DNA of 64,000 bases from a virus (IMGVR_UViG_3300036907_000061:1-64000), one strand, 5' to 3'; positions 51,243 through 58,263 are shown, counted from the first letter of the stretch. The notes: a model not told the origin generated them from the letters alone. Numbers and translations: made by a program.

Positions 51243-51725
51243 TCAGGAACTCTTCCGGACAGTGGGTGGAAGATACTTTTCCAGAACCTTCTGGGCACCG
51301 TCAGAGTCTCCCCGCTTAAGGTATTCCAAGTATTCCGTTTCCCCAACCAGCGGAAGACCATTCTTTCTGGCCCTGTACACCGCTTGTTTGATTCTCTGGT
51401 ATTCCGCCCTATCATCGGCAGACATCTTGTGCCTATAAAGGGCGTGATTAAGAAGAATCCAGCCACCATTAACTTTCTTCAAGCGCCTTCCTTCATGCTC
51501 GGTTGACCTGGAATATGGGTCAGGAGACTCAAACTTCCTTAGAGCATCCTCGCAGTCTTTAACCGATATCCTTGCAGCATTTGCCAGTCCTGGAATAGCC
51601 GCTTCCACCATGCCGCTTCTATCGGCGAGGGCCAGCAACGTCACCCACAGAATCCTAGTTTTATCATCCTCGCTCCATATTGATGATGTGACTATTGAAT
51701 TGAAAAGCTTTGTATAATTTGCCAT
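51243..51725 (-). CDS. Replication-initiator-like regulator on the opposite strand
   Basis: The protein has 160 residues and starts MANYTKLFNSIVTSSIW. Its N-terminal 80 residues (GMVEAAIPGLANAARISVKDCEDALRKFESPDPYSR, then GRRLKKVNGGWILLNH) match the layout of the initiator at 37528, including the ESPDP-SR and GRR turns. It lacks that protein's C-terminal domain and ends in a helical YRARKNGLPL segment. It is the only clear minus-strand gene in the early half. It could start a second replication origin or repress the early region. Confidence 0.6.
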   Translation of the reverse strand: MANYTKLFNSIVTSSIWSEDDKTRILWVTLLALADRSGMVEAAIPGLANAARISVKDCEDALRKFESPDPYSRSTEHEGRRLKKVNGGWILLNHALYRHKMSADDRAEYQRIKQAVYRARKNGLPLVGETEYLEYLKRGDSDGAQKVLEKYLPPTVRKSS

Positions 51726-51756
51726 ATGTAAACTATGTTACCATATTTGTTTACAT
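51726..51756 (-). promoter_or_regulatory. Operator upstream of the minus-strand regulator
   Basis: ATGTAAAC (51726-51733) and GTTTACAT (51749-51756) are perfect 8-bp inverted repeats with a 15-bp spacer, immediately upstream of the regulator's ATG. The AT-rich surroundings also hold sigma70-like elements. Autoregulation is plausible. Confidence 0.5.
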
Positions 51757-51817
51757 TTGTCAACATAAATAACACATGTGCATAAGCATAAGCAATTACG
51801 CAGAAAGTAAACACCAC

Positions 51818-51852
51818 CAACTGTGCCATTATGGCTCAACTGTGCCATTATG
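51818..51852. repeat. Two 16-bp iteron-like direct repeats
   Basis: CAACTGTGCCATTATG occurs at 51818-51833 and 51837-51852, period 19 bp, beside the initiator-like gene and an AT-rich stretch. This is how small replication origins bind initiators; only two copies are present. Confidence 0.5.
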
Positions 51853-51856
51853 TCAC

Positions 51857-52139
51857 ACTTTAAGACAATAGACCATTCCAGACATGGTGATAATCACAAA
51901 GCACATAATTTGACTAAAAATTTGGAAAGTTCGGAGAGGGGACTTGTAAAGGAATCGCAGCCAGGAACCGAGACCCCACCCCACCCCCACCCCTCAACGG
52001 AGTCTTGCGTCATAACGTCAATTAAGCTATCAACCCATTGATTGCCAATGGTTTGCAACAAAAGCCAAAAAACCAAAAAATATCATTTTCGACGTAAATC
52101 GTTGATACTCAACGACTAACAACAAAAAAAGTGTAGCTA
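51857..52139. other. AT-rich gene-free stretch with one palindrome
   Basis: No supported gene. The stretch holds a C-rich run near 51973-51993 and the perfect palindrome TCGTTGA-TAC-TCAACGA (52099-52115), followed by a run of A residues at 52121-52130. It may be a promoter, operator or origin element. Confidence 0.4.
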
Positions 52140-52780
52140 GTAACTCCCTATTTCCCCGTAACCAGTTGAATATCAGTGATTTACACCAGGTTGCGTGTCT
52201 TATAGGTCCCCTTGCACGGTATTAGCTAGGGGGGTACTGGCCAGTGGGGCTAGTACGGTTGGGCGGTCAAGCTCGGTGGAGCTTGTAGCAATTCGCTCAA
52301 GGCAAACGCCGAGTGGCTTTGACTAGGTTGTGACTGTCTAACGCATTAACCGGCCTGAAAAACTGAAAGCGTTAGCGTGACTGTCAGCACGAGATATACT
52401 GAGAAGAACGGGGAAGAAGTAGCGTAACAGAGAAATAGCGTCACCTATGGTGCTTACGCCCTGCGCGTCTAGAGCCTGTACCCGGCACGTGTGCCGAGCA
52501 GAGCAAACGGCGCAACGGCCAATCCTGGGTGTAAAGGCGTCCCGTACAGCGTTAGTGTTCCCAAAGTCGAAAAGAACACCCCGTTGCCATGACAAAACTA
52601 TCAATACCGGCTGAGTCCGTGAGGTGGTTGGCGCGGTAGCGATTCACCTGGTGCGTTTGCATCAGCCATGGTTAGAATCCGCCGTTAAAGACTATTGGAG
52701 TCCTGCTTTGGTGTCAGTCGGGAATCATATGGATTAGAGTCTGCGGGTCGTTGACGCAGGAAAGTGAAACCCTTTCCAAC
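52140..52780 (+). ncRNA. Candidate large structured non-coding RNA
   Basis: About 640 nt without a supported coding frame, GC-rich compared with its AT-rich left flank. Several local hairpins can be drawn: AAGCTC/GAGCTT around 52270, CGGCAC/GTGCCG near 52483, CTGCG/CGCAG near 52741, and GGAAAG/CTTTCC near 52760-52780. The density of helices and lack of a gene suggest a large phage RNA of the GOLLD/ROOL kind in scale; no specific family was recognised, and the strand is assumed from the flanking plus-strand gene. Confidence 0.4.
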
Positions 52781-52924
52781 TCGAACTCACATTTTTTCCG
52801 CTCCTTTCTTCATTCTTTGGCTTCCATGAAACCACCCTCCCGGAACACGTCAAGCGGTTGGTCTCTACTGATTAACCCGTGCTTAGGAAGCTGTGACAAG
52901 GCAGCAATTCAAGTGGCGAGTCAC

Positions 52925-53431
52925 ATGGAGTCAAATCAAATGCACACAGTAGCAACAGTAAAAACGGAATCGACGCTGGCAATGGCAATCATAGGTGCAG
53001 GCATGACCGGCATGCAGATCGTACCAAAAGTCAGCGCCAGGGGCAAGCAAATCGGCGCGAACATCAAGGTCGGAACCCAGGGTTCCTTCCGCGACATCAA
53101 ACTGGCTTTGCAGTCGGCTGATCCGAAGCTCAAGGGCAATAAGCTCACCAAGAAAACCAATGAAATCTTCTTTGGCGAGTCTGACTTGCGCGATACCGTT
53201 GAACACGTCCTGCTGGACAAAGCCCACAAAGAAGGCGTCCATCTGGATTCAGCGACCATCACCACCCGCGGCATGACCCTCCGGTTGAAGAAACCGGCTG
53301 ACGCGGATGCCCGTGGCGCGAAACTCAAAAAGGCGATGGAAGCCCTCGCGGAGTCGCGCGGCATCTCCGTTGCCGAACTGGAAGCATCGCTTCCGAAGGC
53401 CAAGACCGAAGAAACGGTTGTGGAAGTCTAA
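52925..53431 (+). CDS. Hypothetical protein, about 168 residues
   Basis: Start chosen at 52925 (MESNQMHTVATVKTE) rather than the longer upstream frame, which would run into the RNA-like region; an ATG at 52940 is the alternative. The N-terminal part has a small hydrophobic, Gly-rich stretch (LAMAIIGAGMTGMQI). The centre is basic and mixed alpha/beta, and the C-terminus is charged helix. Codon use is more GC-rich and codon-biased than most neighbours, similar to the ubiquitin-like gene. No family recognised. It could be an abundant early protein. Confidence 0.55.
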   Translation: MESNQMHTVATVKTESTLAMAIIGAGMTGMQIVPKVSARGKQIGANIKVGTQGSFRDIKLALQSADPKLKGNKLTKKTNEIFFGESDLRDTVEHVLLDKAHKEGVHLDSATITTRGMTLRLKKPADADARGAKLKKAMEALAESRGISVAELEASLPKAKTEETVVEV

Positions 53432-53509
53432 TCGGCGGCAAAACATCCGGCTGTCAGCAATGGCAGCCGGTCATTTGCTTCTGGTCAACTATACAAAAAG
53501 GAACGGGTT

Positions 53510-53674
53510 ATGACATGGCTAATTACCGTCAAAGGCGATGATACCTTTGTCTGGGATGGGCAGATAACCGGCACAGAATCGGAAATGCTGGCAAAACTGC
53601 CATTATTGCTTCACAATCTGGGAAGCAGCACAATCGAGCAATTCAGATCAATCACCATTGACAAGATTGATTGA
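53510..53674 (+). CDS. Small protein, 54 residues
   Basis: Starts MTWLITVKGDDTFVWDG and ends TIDKID. Alpha/beta pattern (beta hairpin, then a helix LPLLLHNLGSS). It is preceded by an AAAAAGG stretch. Too short for the usual size cut-off but well formed; no family recognised. Confidence 0.5.
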   Translation: MTWLITVKGDDTFVWDGQITGTESEMLAKLPLLLHNLGSSTIEQFRSITIDKID

Positions 53675-53675
53675 T

Positions 53676-53840
53676 TTTCACTTTCCCGCGTGCCTGGACT
53701 GGCAAACAGCGTAATCCGTCACTAATTCAGCGGCATCCGTTCAGTCCGCGTCTTTAAGGTGACGTTGCGAATCGTCCGGAGTTCTGGCCCATAAAGGCTA
53801 AACCGGCGGCGCGGGAATCCACTTTCCCTGACGGTAAACA
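53676..53840 (+). other. Gene-free stretch with long inverted repeat
   Basis: CACTTTCCCGCG (about 53682-53693) is answered by CGCGGG (about 53809-53815), and CACTTTCCC recurs directly after it near 53820. These could close a structured RNA of about 130 nt, or form a terminator-like element. No coding frame is supported. Confidence 0.3.
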
Positions 53841-54228
53841 ACAACAAAAAACTATGGAAACCACAAACATAAATGAAGTAGAAATCAACGGCGTTCAGTA
53901 TGTTCGAAAGGACTCTGTTATTCCGAAACTCAACAAGGAAAACGCATGCATAGTGCGATGTGAAACGGCGGGCGTTTTCTTTGGCTATCCATCGTCAACC
54001 GACCTTTCCAAAGGCGTTGTGACATTGAAACAGGCGCGCAGACTATGGTATTGGTCTGGAGCCGCGTCCCTGTCTCAACTGGCGGTTGACGGCACATCCA
54101 AACCCGGGGAATGCAAGTTCCCGGTGTCGGTCCCTGAAATCTCCCTAACCAAAGTCATTGAATTGATTCCCTGTACTGAAAAGTCGGTGAATTCAATCAA
54201 TGATGTCGCCATATGGAAAGTCTAAATA
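53840..54228. repeat. 389-bp perfect direct repeat, copy 1
   Basis: Identical to 55609-55997 base for base as read, starting 14 nt before the DUF6948 ATG and ending 3 nt after its stop. The sequences differ outside the block. It may reflect a recent duplication or an assembly effect. Confidence 0.85.
53854..54225 (+). CDS. DUF6948-family protein, copy 1
   Basis: The protein has 123 residues. CIVRCETAGVFFGY, VTLKQARRLWYWSGAASLSQLAVDG and TKVIELIPCTEKSVNSINDVAIWKV are the family's conserved segments. The function is unknown; it is a recurrent small phage gene, often followed by a glycine-rich repeat protein, as here. The protein encoded at 55623 is identical. It overlaps the repeat gene (ATG at 54213). 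Confidence 0.75.
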   Translation: METTNINEVEINGVQYVRKDSVIPKLNKENACIVRCETAGVFFGYPSSTDLSKGVVTLKQARRLWYWSGAASLSQLAVDGTSKPGECKFPVSVPEISLTKVIELIPCTEKSVNSINDVAIWKV

Positions 54229-54458
54229 AAGGCTACGGCTACGGCTCCGGCTCCGGCGACGGCTACGGCTCCGGCTCCGGCGACGGCTACGGCTACGGCT
54301 CCGGCTACGGCTGCGGCTCCGGCTACGGCTACGGCTACGGCTCCGGCTCCGGCGACGGCTGCGGCTCCGGCTCCGGCTGCGGCTACGGCTACGGCTGCGG
54401 CGACGGCTCCGGCTCCGGCTCCGGCTACGGCTACGGCTACGGCTCCGGCGACGGATAA
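54213..54458 (+). CDS. Gly-X dipeptide repeat protein, copy 1
   Basis: The frame starts MESLNKG and is then only GY, GS, GD and GC dipeptides for 37 units, ending DG before TAA. The DNA is a hexanucleotide array of GGC plus TAC, TCC, GAC or TGC, so single base changes swap Tyr, Ser, Asp and Cys. The start overlaps the DUF6948 end by 13 nt, suggesting coupled translation. Function unknown; low-complexity, Tyr/Ser/Cys-rich proteins may form flexible or gel-like assemblies. Confidence 0.6.
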   Translation: MESLNKGYGYGSGSGDGYGSGSGDGYGYGSGYGCGSGYGYGYGSGSGDGCGSGSGCGYGYGCGDGSGSGSGYGYGYGSGDG

Positions 54459-54478
54459 ACCACAACAAAAGGAACTGC

Positions 54479-54631
54479 ATGCCCCGATGTAAAATGTATA
54501 AGATGGGCGATGTCATTTACACCGCTGTGCGAAATGACAACGTCATTGACATCTATCAACATACCACGTTCATCAAAACCACCACCTATCCAAGCAATGC
54601 GGTTGCAAAGAAGGCAATAAACGAACTGTAA
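54479..54631 (+). CDS. Small protein, 50 residues
   Basis: Starts MPRCKMYKMGDVIYTAV and ends AKKAINEL. Beta strands followed by a helix; looks like a small SH3-like or regulatory domain. Preceded by an A-rich leader (ACAACAAAAGGAACTGC). No family recognised. Confidence 0.5.
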   Translation: MPRCKMYKMGDVIYTAVRNDNVIDIYQHTTFIKTTTYPSNAVAKKAINEL

Positions 54632-54691
54632 TTCAGCAATACAACTCCCGGCATCCAATCGTGCCGGGACTTCTGTTACTGAAAGGAACTT

Positions 54692-54862
54692 ATGGCATCT
54701 CCCAACACCCTGCAATTACGCAAGATAGGAACGGTTAACAAGTCCGTTTTTGTCAAACAGCCGCATCTCTCAAAAACCATTCGCCAACAGCGCGATGTTC
54801 CGGTGTACCAATTGGGAAAGGTCATCCATTCCGGAGGAACCAGGGTTGGATCGTTCAAATAA
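54692..54862 (+). CDS. Small basic protein, 56 residues
   Basis: Starts MASPNTLQLRKIGTVNKSV behind GAAAGGAAC; basic and helical in the middle. Nothing specific recognised. Spacing and the Shine-Dalgarno-like leader support translation. Confidence 0.5.
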   Translation: MASPNTLQLRKIGTVNKSVFVKQPHLSKTIRQQRDVPVYQLGKVIHSGGTRVGSFK

Positions 54863-54936
54863 CAATTTCGGCGGTTTGCCAAGGCTGTCAGGTTGGCTGT
54901 ATAGCGCCGGGCAAAACCGGGTGAACCGCCTCCAAT

Positions 54937-55008
54937 GTCCGGTAGCTCAGAGAGAGCGCGAATTTGATAAATTTGAGATGACAGGCTTAATTCCTGTCCC
55001 GGACGCCA
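54937..55008 (+). tRNA. tRNA-Ile(GAT)-like gene with reduced D-loop
   Basis: A cloverleaf can be drawn over 72 nt: acceptor GTCCGG with CCGGAC, D-stem GCTC/GAGC with a 5-nt loop (AGAGA), anticodon stem CGAAT/ATTTG with loop TTGATAA (T33, anticodon GAT), T-stem ACAGG/CCTGT with loop CTTAATT, then GCCA at the 3' end. The missing D-loop guanines and a non-standard T-loop are unusual, so it may be an atypical or non-functional phage tRNA. Confidence 0.5.
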
Positions 55009-55012
55009 ATTT

Positions 55013-55060
55013 CGGCGGGTAGCTCAATTGGCAGAGCGCAGGACTAATAATCCTCCCAAG
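55013..55060 (+). tRNA. Truncated tRNA-like sequence (5' half)
   Basis: An acceptor arm (CGGCGGG), D-arm GCTC-AATTGGCA-GAGC and anticodon arm AGGA-CTAATAA-TCCT follow the previous tRNA by 4 nt. After 55060 no T-arm or matching 3' acceptor strand is found. It may be a tRNA remnant or the 5' half of a broken tRNA. Confidence 0.3.
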
Positions 55061-55089
55061 CGGACACGTCCAAGTTAAAACGAGGGGTC

Positions 55090-55227
55090 GTGGATGTTGG
55101 AGTGGATGGCAACAACTACAAACCATATTCAATGGACAACATCAACAGCATTATGGCTTTCAAGCCAATGATGCCAAACGATTTACCCTTCCAAGACCAC
55201 CACGATTTAAGGGAGGAAGATTTATGA
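55090..55227 (+). CDS. Small protein, 45 residues (GTG start)
   Basis: The frame opens at GTG (MDVGVDGNNYKPYSMD) and ends REEDL, with its TGA overlapping the next ATG. No ribosome-binding site is clear, so the start is tentative; a shorter ATG start at 55132 is possible. Confidence 0.35.
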   Translation: MDVGVDGNNYKPYSMDNINSIMAFKPMMPNDLPFQDHHDLREEDL

Positions 55228-55313
55228 GCGACACCACAAAAATACTGGACGTATGCCTGGTAATAGCGCTATGCTTCTACGCACTGTCCATCATTATATC
55301 TCTCATCTGGTAA
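55224..55313 (+). CDS. Membrane peptide, 29 residues
   Basis: MSDTTKILDVCLVIALCFYALSIIISLIW: one transmembrane segment preceded by a short polar head. It sits behind GGGAGGAAGA, a good ribosome-binding site, and 1 nt before the next membrane gene. Confidence 0.5.
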   Translation: MSDTTKILDVCLVIALCFYALSIIISLIW

Positions 55314-55314
55314 T

Positions 55315-55515
55315 ATGGACTATCACCTGTGCCAGCAATTCTCCCACCTGTTATACTTCGCCCTGGTTGCGGCGTACATGACTGTGATCTGGATACAATG
55401 CGGAACCGAGCGAATGTGTCGGGGATTGAATTTTAGACACGATGTCAACACAGCTCTCCTGGGTTGGATATTGATAGTCTGGGGAGCTTTCAACCTGATG
55501 ATGGTATTTATATGA
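55315..55515 (+). CDS. Two-pass small membrane protein
   Basis: The protein has 66 residues with hydrophobic segments LLYFALVAAYMTVIWIQ and LLGWILIVWGAFNLMMVF separated by a polar loop. Forms a pair with the 29-residue peptide upstream; a holin- or superinfection-type membrane role is possible. Confidence 0.5.
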   Translation: MDYHLCQQFSHLLYFALVAAYMTVIWIQCGTERMCRGLNFRHDVNTALLGWILIVWGAFNLMMVFI

Positions 55516-55604
55516 GCAAACATCTCAAACAAGCCTGCAAGCGATTCATACGCAAGGCAACCCATGTTCACTGGGTGAAGCTGCAAATCGCGGCGGGAAA
55601 GTGA
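55512..55604 (+). CDS. Small basic peptide, 30 residues
   Basis: MSKHLKQACKRFIRKATHVH...; very basic, starting by ATGA overlap with the previous gene and ending 19 nt before the DUF6948 copy 2 ATG. Could bind nucleic acid; too short for assignment. Confidence 0.4.
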   Translation: MSKHLKQACKRFIRKATHVHWVKLQIAAGK

Positions 55605-55608
55605 TTTA

Positions 55609-55997
55609 AACAACAAAAAACTATGGAAACCACAAACATAAATGAAGTAGAAATCAACGGCGTTCAGTATGTTCGAAAGGACTCTGTTATTCCGAAACTC
55701 AACAAGGAAAACGCATGCATAGTGCGATGTGAAACGGCGGGCGTTTTCTTTGGCTATCCATCGTCAACCGACCTTTCCAAAGGCGTTGTGACATTGAAAC
55801 AGGCGCGCAGACTATGGTATTGGTCTGGAGCCGCGTCCCTGTCTCAACTGGCGGTTGACGGCACATCCAAACCCGGGGAATGCAAGTTCCCGGTGTCGGT
55901 CCCTGAAATCTCCCTAACCAAAGTCATTGAATTGATTCCCTGTACTGAAAAGTCGGTGAATTCAATCAATGATGTCGCCATATGGAAAGTCTAAATA
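55609..55997. repeat. 389-bp perfect direct repeat, copy 2
   Basis: Second copy of the block at 53840-54228, 1,769 bp to the right. Confidence 0.85.
55623..55994 (+). CDS. DUF6948-family protein, copy 2
   Basis: Same 123 residues as the gene at 53854, with the same A-rich leader (AACAACAAAAAACT) before the ATG. The downstream repeat gene differs between the copies. Confidence 0.75.
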   Translation: METTNINEVEINGVQYVRKDSVIPKLNKENACIVRCETAGVFFGYPSSTDLSKGVVTLKQARRLWYWSGAASLSQLAVDGTSKPGECKFPVSVPEISLTKVIELIPCTEKSVNSINDVAIWKV

Positions 55998-56233
55998 CAG
56001 GCTCCGGCGACGGCTACGGCTACGGCTACGGCTACGGCTCCGGCGACGGCTACGGCTCCGGCGACGGCGACGGCTACGGCTCCGGCTCCGGCTCCGGCGA
56101 CGGCTACGGCGCCGGGTCCGGTGGCGGCTCCGGCTCCGGCTCCGGCTCCGGCTGCGGCGACGGCTCCGGCTCCGGCTCCGGCGACGGCTACGGCTCCGGC
56201 TCCGGCGACGGCTCCGGCTGCGGCGACGGATAA
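55982..56233 (+). CDS. Gly-X dipeptide repeat protein, copy 2
   Basis: The frame opens MESLNTG and continues with GS, GD, GY, GA, GG and GC dipeptides to GCGDG. Length (83 residues) and order of dipeptides differ from copy 1 (81 residues), although the 389 bp just upstream are identical. The 3' ends share GGCGACGGATAAACCA. Confidence 0.6.
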   Translation: MESLNTGSGDGYGYGYGYGSGDGYGSGDGDGYGSGSGSGDGYGAGSGGGSGSGSGSGCGDGSGSGSGDGYGSGSGDGSGCGDG

Positions 56234-56336
56234 ACCATTTCCGGGAAACCGGACGGTGTCGGGGGTAATGTTCTAATACTTGGCAGAGGGCGAGAACACG
56301 TCTGTCTGTTCAGGAACCTCCGACGCTTTTAATTTT

Positions 56337-56540
56337 ATGCAGATTGTTACCGACCCACATGGAGCGCAGGTTCTTTCGGAGCTAAACGATGAGGGTGATC
56401 AATCTGATACCCCCATTCACAATAGGCTTTATTCCATAAAAGGGGATCACTCACAAATGGTGGTAATGACTGGAGAGGAGTTGGACTCTCTCGCATCCCA
56501 ATGGAAACAACATAGTTTACAAAATAAAGGATACACATGA
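56337..56540 (+). CDS. Small acidic protein, about 67 residues
   Basis: The ATG at 56337 (MQIVTDPHGAQVLSEL) gives 67 residues; a TTG at 56280 would add 19 residues. Compact alpha/beta domain (MVVMTGEELDSLASQWK). No family recognised. Confidence 0.45.
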   Translation: MQIVTDPHGAQVLSELNDEGDQSDTPIHNRLYSIKGDHSQMVVMTGEELDSLASQWKQHSLQNKGYT

Positions 56541-56586
56541 CGTTCTCAGAACTTGAATTAAAAATTGGAAAATAGGACAAATCATA

Positions 56587-56974
56587 ATGGCACGAACATG
56601 CAAATGGGGGCGGGTGGGTTCAAAATGATGCCATCGTTGCATCATCTGTATTCATCGGCAAAAAAGTAATAGTCCATTGCTTCTTAGGAACACCGCGGGT
56701 GTATGGGAATGCTCGGGTGTCTGGTGGTGCTCAGGTGTATGGGGATGCTCGGGTGTATGGGGATGCTTGGCATCAATCTCCACTATTTATCGTTGGCAGC
56801 GTGTTCTCTTTGACCAATTGCAAACATGGTCATATCCAAATCGGTTGCCAATGCCGTACTTTTGAGTGGTGGAAGAAGAGCGGATTAACCCTTGCCAAGG
56901 AGCACTCTTTCACTCCAGGACAAATCAAGGAATACAAGGCTTATATCGAGCTATTTGAGAAAGTTGGGAAATGA
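56587..56974 (+). pseudogene. Hexapeptide-repeat (VYGNARVSG) protein, frameshifted at its start
   Basis: The body runs in one phase from about 56592: GGGWVQNDAIVASSVFIG, then YGNARVSGGAQVYGDARVYGDAW, SPLFIVGSVFSLTNCKHGHIQIGCQC and a helical C-terminus. This is the layout of small polymer-forming hexapeptide-repeat proteins common in phages. The only nearby ATG (56587) is one base out of phase with this frame, so the first codons would be read in a different frame. Either a one-base loss broke the gene or translation uses a non-standard start. Confidence 0.5.
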
Positions 56975-57262
56975 GTAAAGTAAAATTAATCCCACCAGAC
57001 ATTTAATCAATTTCAGGCGCAGGGTCACTTCCGGTTCCGTCCGGTTTTCGACCTCCAAGCAAGAGAATCGGCGTGGCTGGTAGCATTCGTCGGGTTCGTA
57101 CCCGACTCACCAAGCCTTTTACCCCGAAAGAAAATGGCATGATACGCTCCCCTTAAGGTGGCCGATTGGCTGCTGGGTGGTGTATGTGGCCGTCCCGCCT
57201 GTTTAAACGTCACAGTGAACGCAATAGAATCTTTAACAGGCAGTTAAAAACAACATCACACT
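56975..57262. other. Gene-free stretch of 288 bp
   Basis: No supported gene. It contains a strong hairpin GTCGGGT-TCGT-ACCCGAC (near 57089-57106) and an A-rich leader directly before the next ATG. No T-tract follows the hairpin. Confidence 0.4.
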
Positions 57263-57448
57263 ATGGGATTACTTGGAAAGTTAATTGGTACGGCACTGGA
57301 TGTGGCTACTTCGCCTATTGCGGTTATAAAGGACGCAATCCCCGGAGCTGGTGGATACATTGACGGCAACCTCAGCCACACTGGAAGGAAAATCGAAGAA
57401 GTGTCCGATGATCTCAAAGAAGTGCGCGAAGACATCGAAGACCTGTAA
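57263..57448 (+). CDS. Small phage protein, GAGGYIDG type
   Basis: The protein has 61 residues: a hydrophobic N-terminal segment (GLLGKLIGTALDVATSPIAVIKD), IPGAGGYIDG, and a charged helical end (KIEEVSDDLKEVREDIEDL). I recognise this pattern from small phage proteins of unknown function. Possibly membrane-associated. Confidence 0.6.
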   Translation: MGLLGKLIGTALDVATSPIAVIKDAIPGAGGYIDGNLSHTGRKIEEVSDDLKEVREDIEDL

Positions 57449-57472
57449 CTCATTTACAGACAAGAAACCACC

Positions 57473-57892
57473 ATGCAGTTCTCAGACAAGTTAAAAAGCT
57501 TTCCTCCTATTTTATGCCGACTGCTGGGCCGCAGGCCCTGGGCTGGACCTCTATCAACAAAGGAGATAGCAGAAGTCAGCGGACTTTCGGAGCCAAAAGT
57601 AGAAACCATTTCACAACAGACTGGCTGGGATGAAATCACAGTGGGTGACATGTTCGCATTCCTGACCGGTTGCGGAATCCCGCTGGACAACAGCAGCCAG
57701 ATGAGAAGGGTGCTGATGTATCTCAGGAGAAATCCTGAATTTGAGTATTTATTCAACGATTCCGAGTGGAAAACCAGATGGCTGCCCATGCTGGTGAAGT
57801 TCCGCAAGATTTACCCCAGCCATCTCGTCCCAGGGACTCCTCAATTTAAACCGCTCAGGCGCCTGCTGGAACGGCTGGCCCCCATTATATGA
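57473..57892 (+). CDS. HTH-like protein, 139 residues
   Basis: LSTKEIAEVSGLSEPKVETISQQTGWDEITVGDMFAFLTGCGIPLDN has the spacing of an XRE/MerR-type HTH, followed by a helical region. It overlaps the next gene by 4 nt. Probably a DNA-binding regulator; target unknown. Confidence 0.5.
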   Translation: MQFSDKLKSFPPILCRLLGRRPWAGPLSTKEIAEVSGLSEPKVETISQQTGWDEITVGDMFAFLTGCGIPLDNSSQMRRVLMYLRRNPEFEYLFNDSEWKTRWLPMLVKFRKIYPSHLVPGTPQFKPLRRLLERLAPII

Positions 57893-58263
57893 CCAAGAAA
57901 GAACTCCAATCCGGACTGTTATCCTTCTCTGGACTGTCCAAGAGATGGCACAGGCATCAGTCGGGATTGGTATATTCGGATGGTGTTAAGTGGCTGTGCG
58001 ACAACAACAACTGTAATGTATTGATTGATGACATATCCGCTTTCCAGGACTCGGATCGGGTCGGCAACAATATTGAAATGCAGGACTTCCAATTATGGAT
58101 ACTGTGGCACGACCAGTTCACCCATGTCTCCATTCTTTACGGAATGATTGACGAAAACATTCCCCCGCTCATCGAGCACAATATACCCATTCTTCTTCCT
58201 CTGGATGTCATCCGGCTTCACGTAATCAACTCCGTTTTAATTCTACCCACTGAAAACATATGA
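57889..58263 (+). CDS. DUF6876-like protein
   Basis: The protein has 124 residues. SGLSKRWHRHQSGLVYSDGVKWLCDNN and the later LPLDVIRLHVINSVLILPTEN match DUF6876, a small family in phages and plasmids of unknown function. It overlaps both neighbours by 4 nt. Confidence 0.65.
   Translation: MTKKELQSGLLSFSGLSKRWHRHQSGLVYSDGVKWLCDNNNCNVLIDDISAFQDSDRVGNNIEMQDFQLWILWHDQFTHVSILYGMIDENIPPLIEHNIPILLPLDVIRLHVINSVLILPTENI

Noticed and set aside
54193-54516. Minus-strand frame encoding a long Arg-Ser dipeptide (SR-like) protein
   Set aside because: It is the reverse-complement reading of the GGC-TCC/TAC hexanucleotide array. Its beginning and end lie in unrelated genes and there is no start signal, so it follows from the repeat composition.
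55969-56268. Plus-strand frame encoding an Arg-Leu repeat protein
   Set aside because: Another phase of the same repeat array; the Gly-X phase is overlapped by a conserved start (MESLN) in both copies, this one is not.
57089-57106. Hairpin resembling a tRNA T-arm (GGGTTCGTACCC)
   Set aside because: No acceptor, D or anticodon arms can be drawn around it within 100 nt, and the loop has six instead of seven bases.
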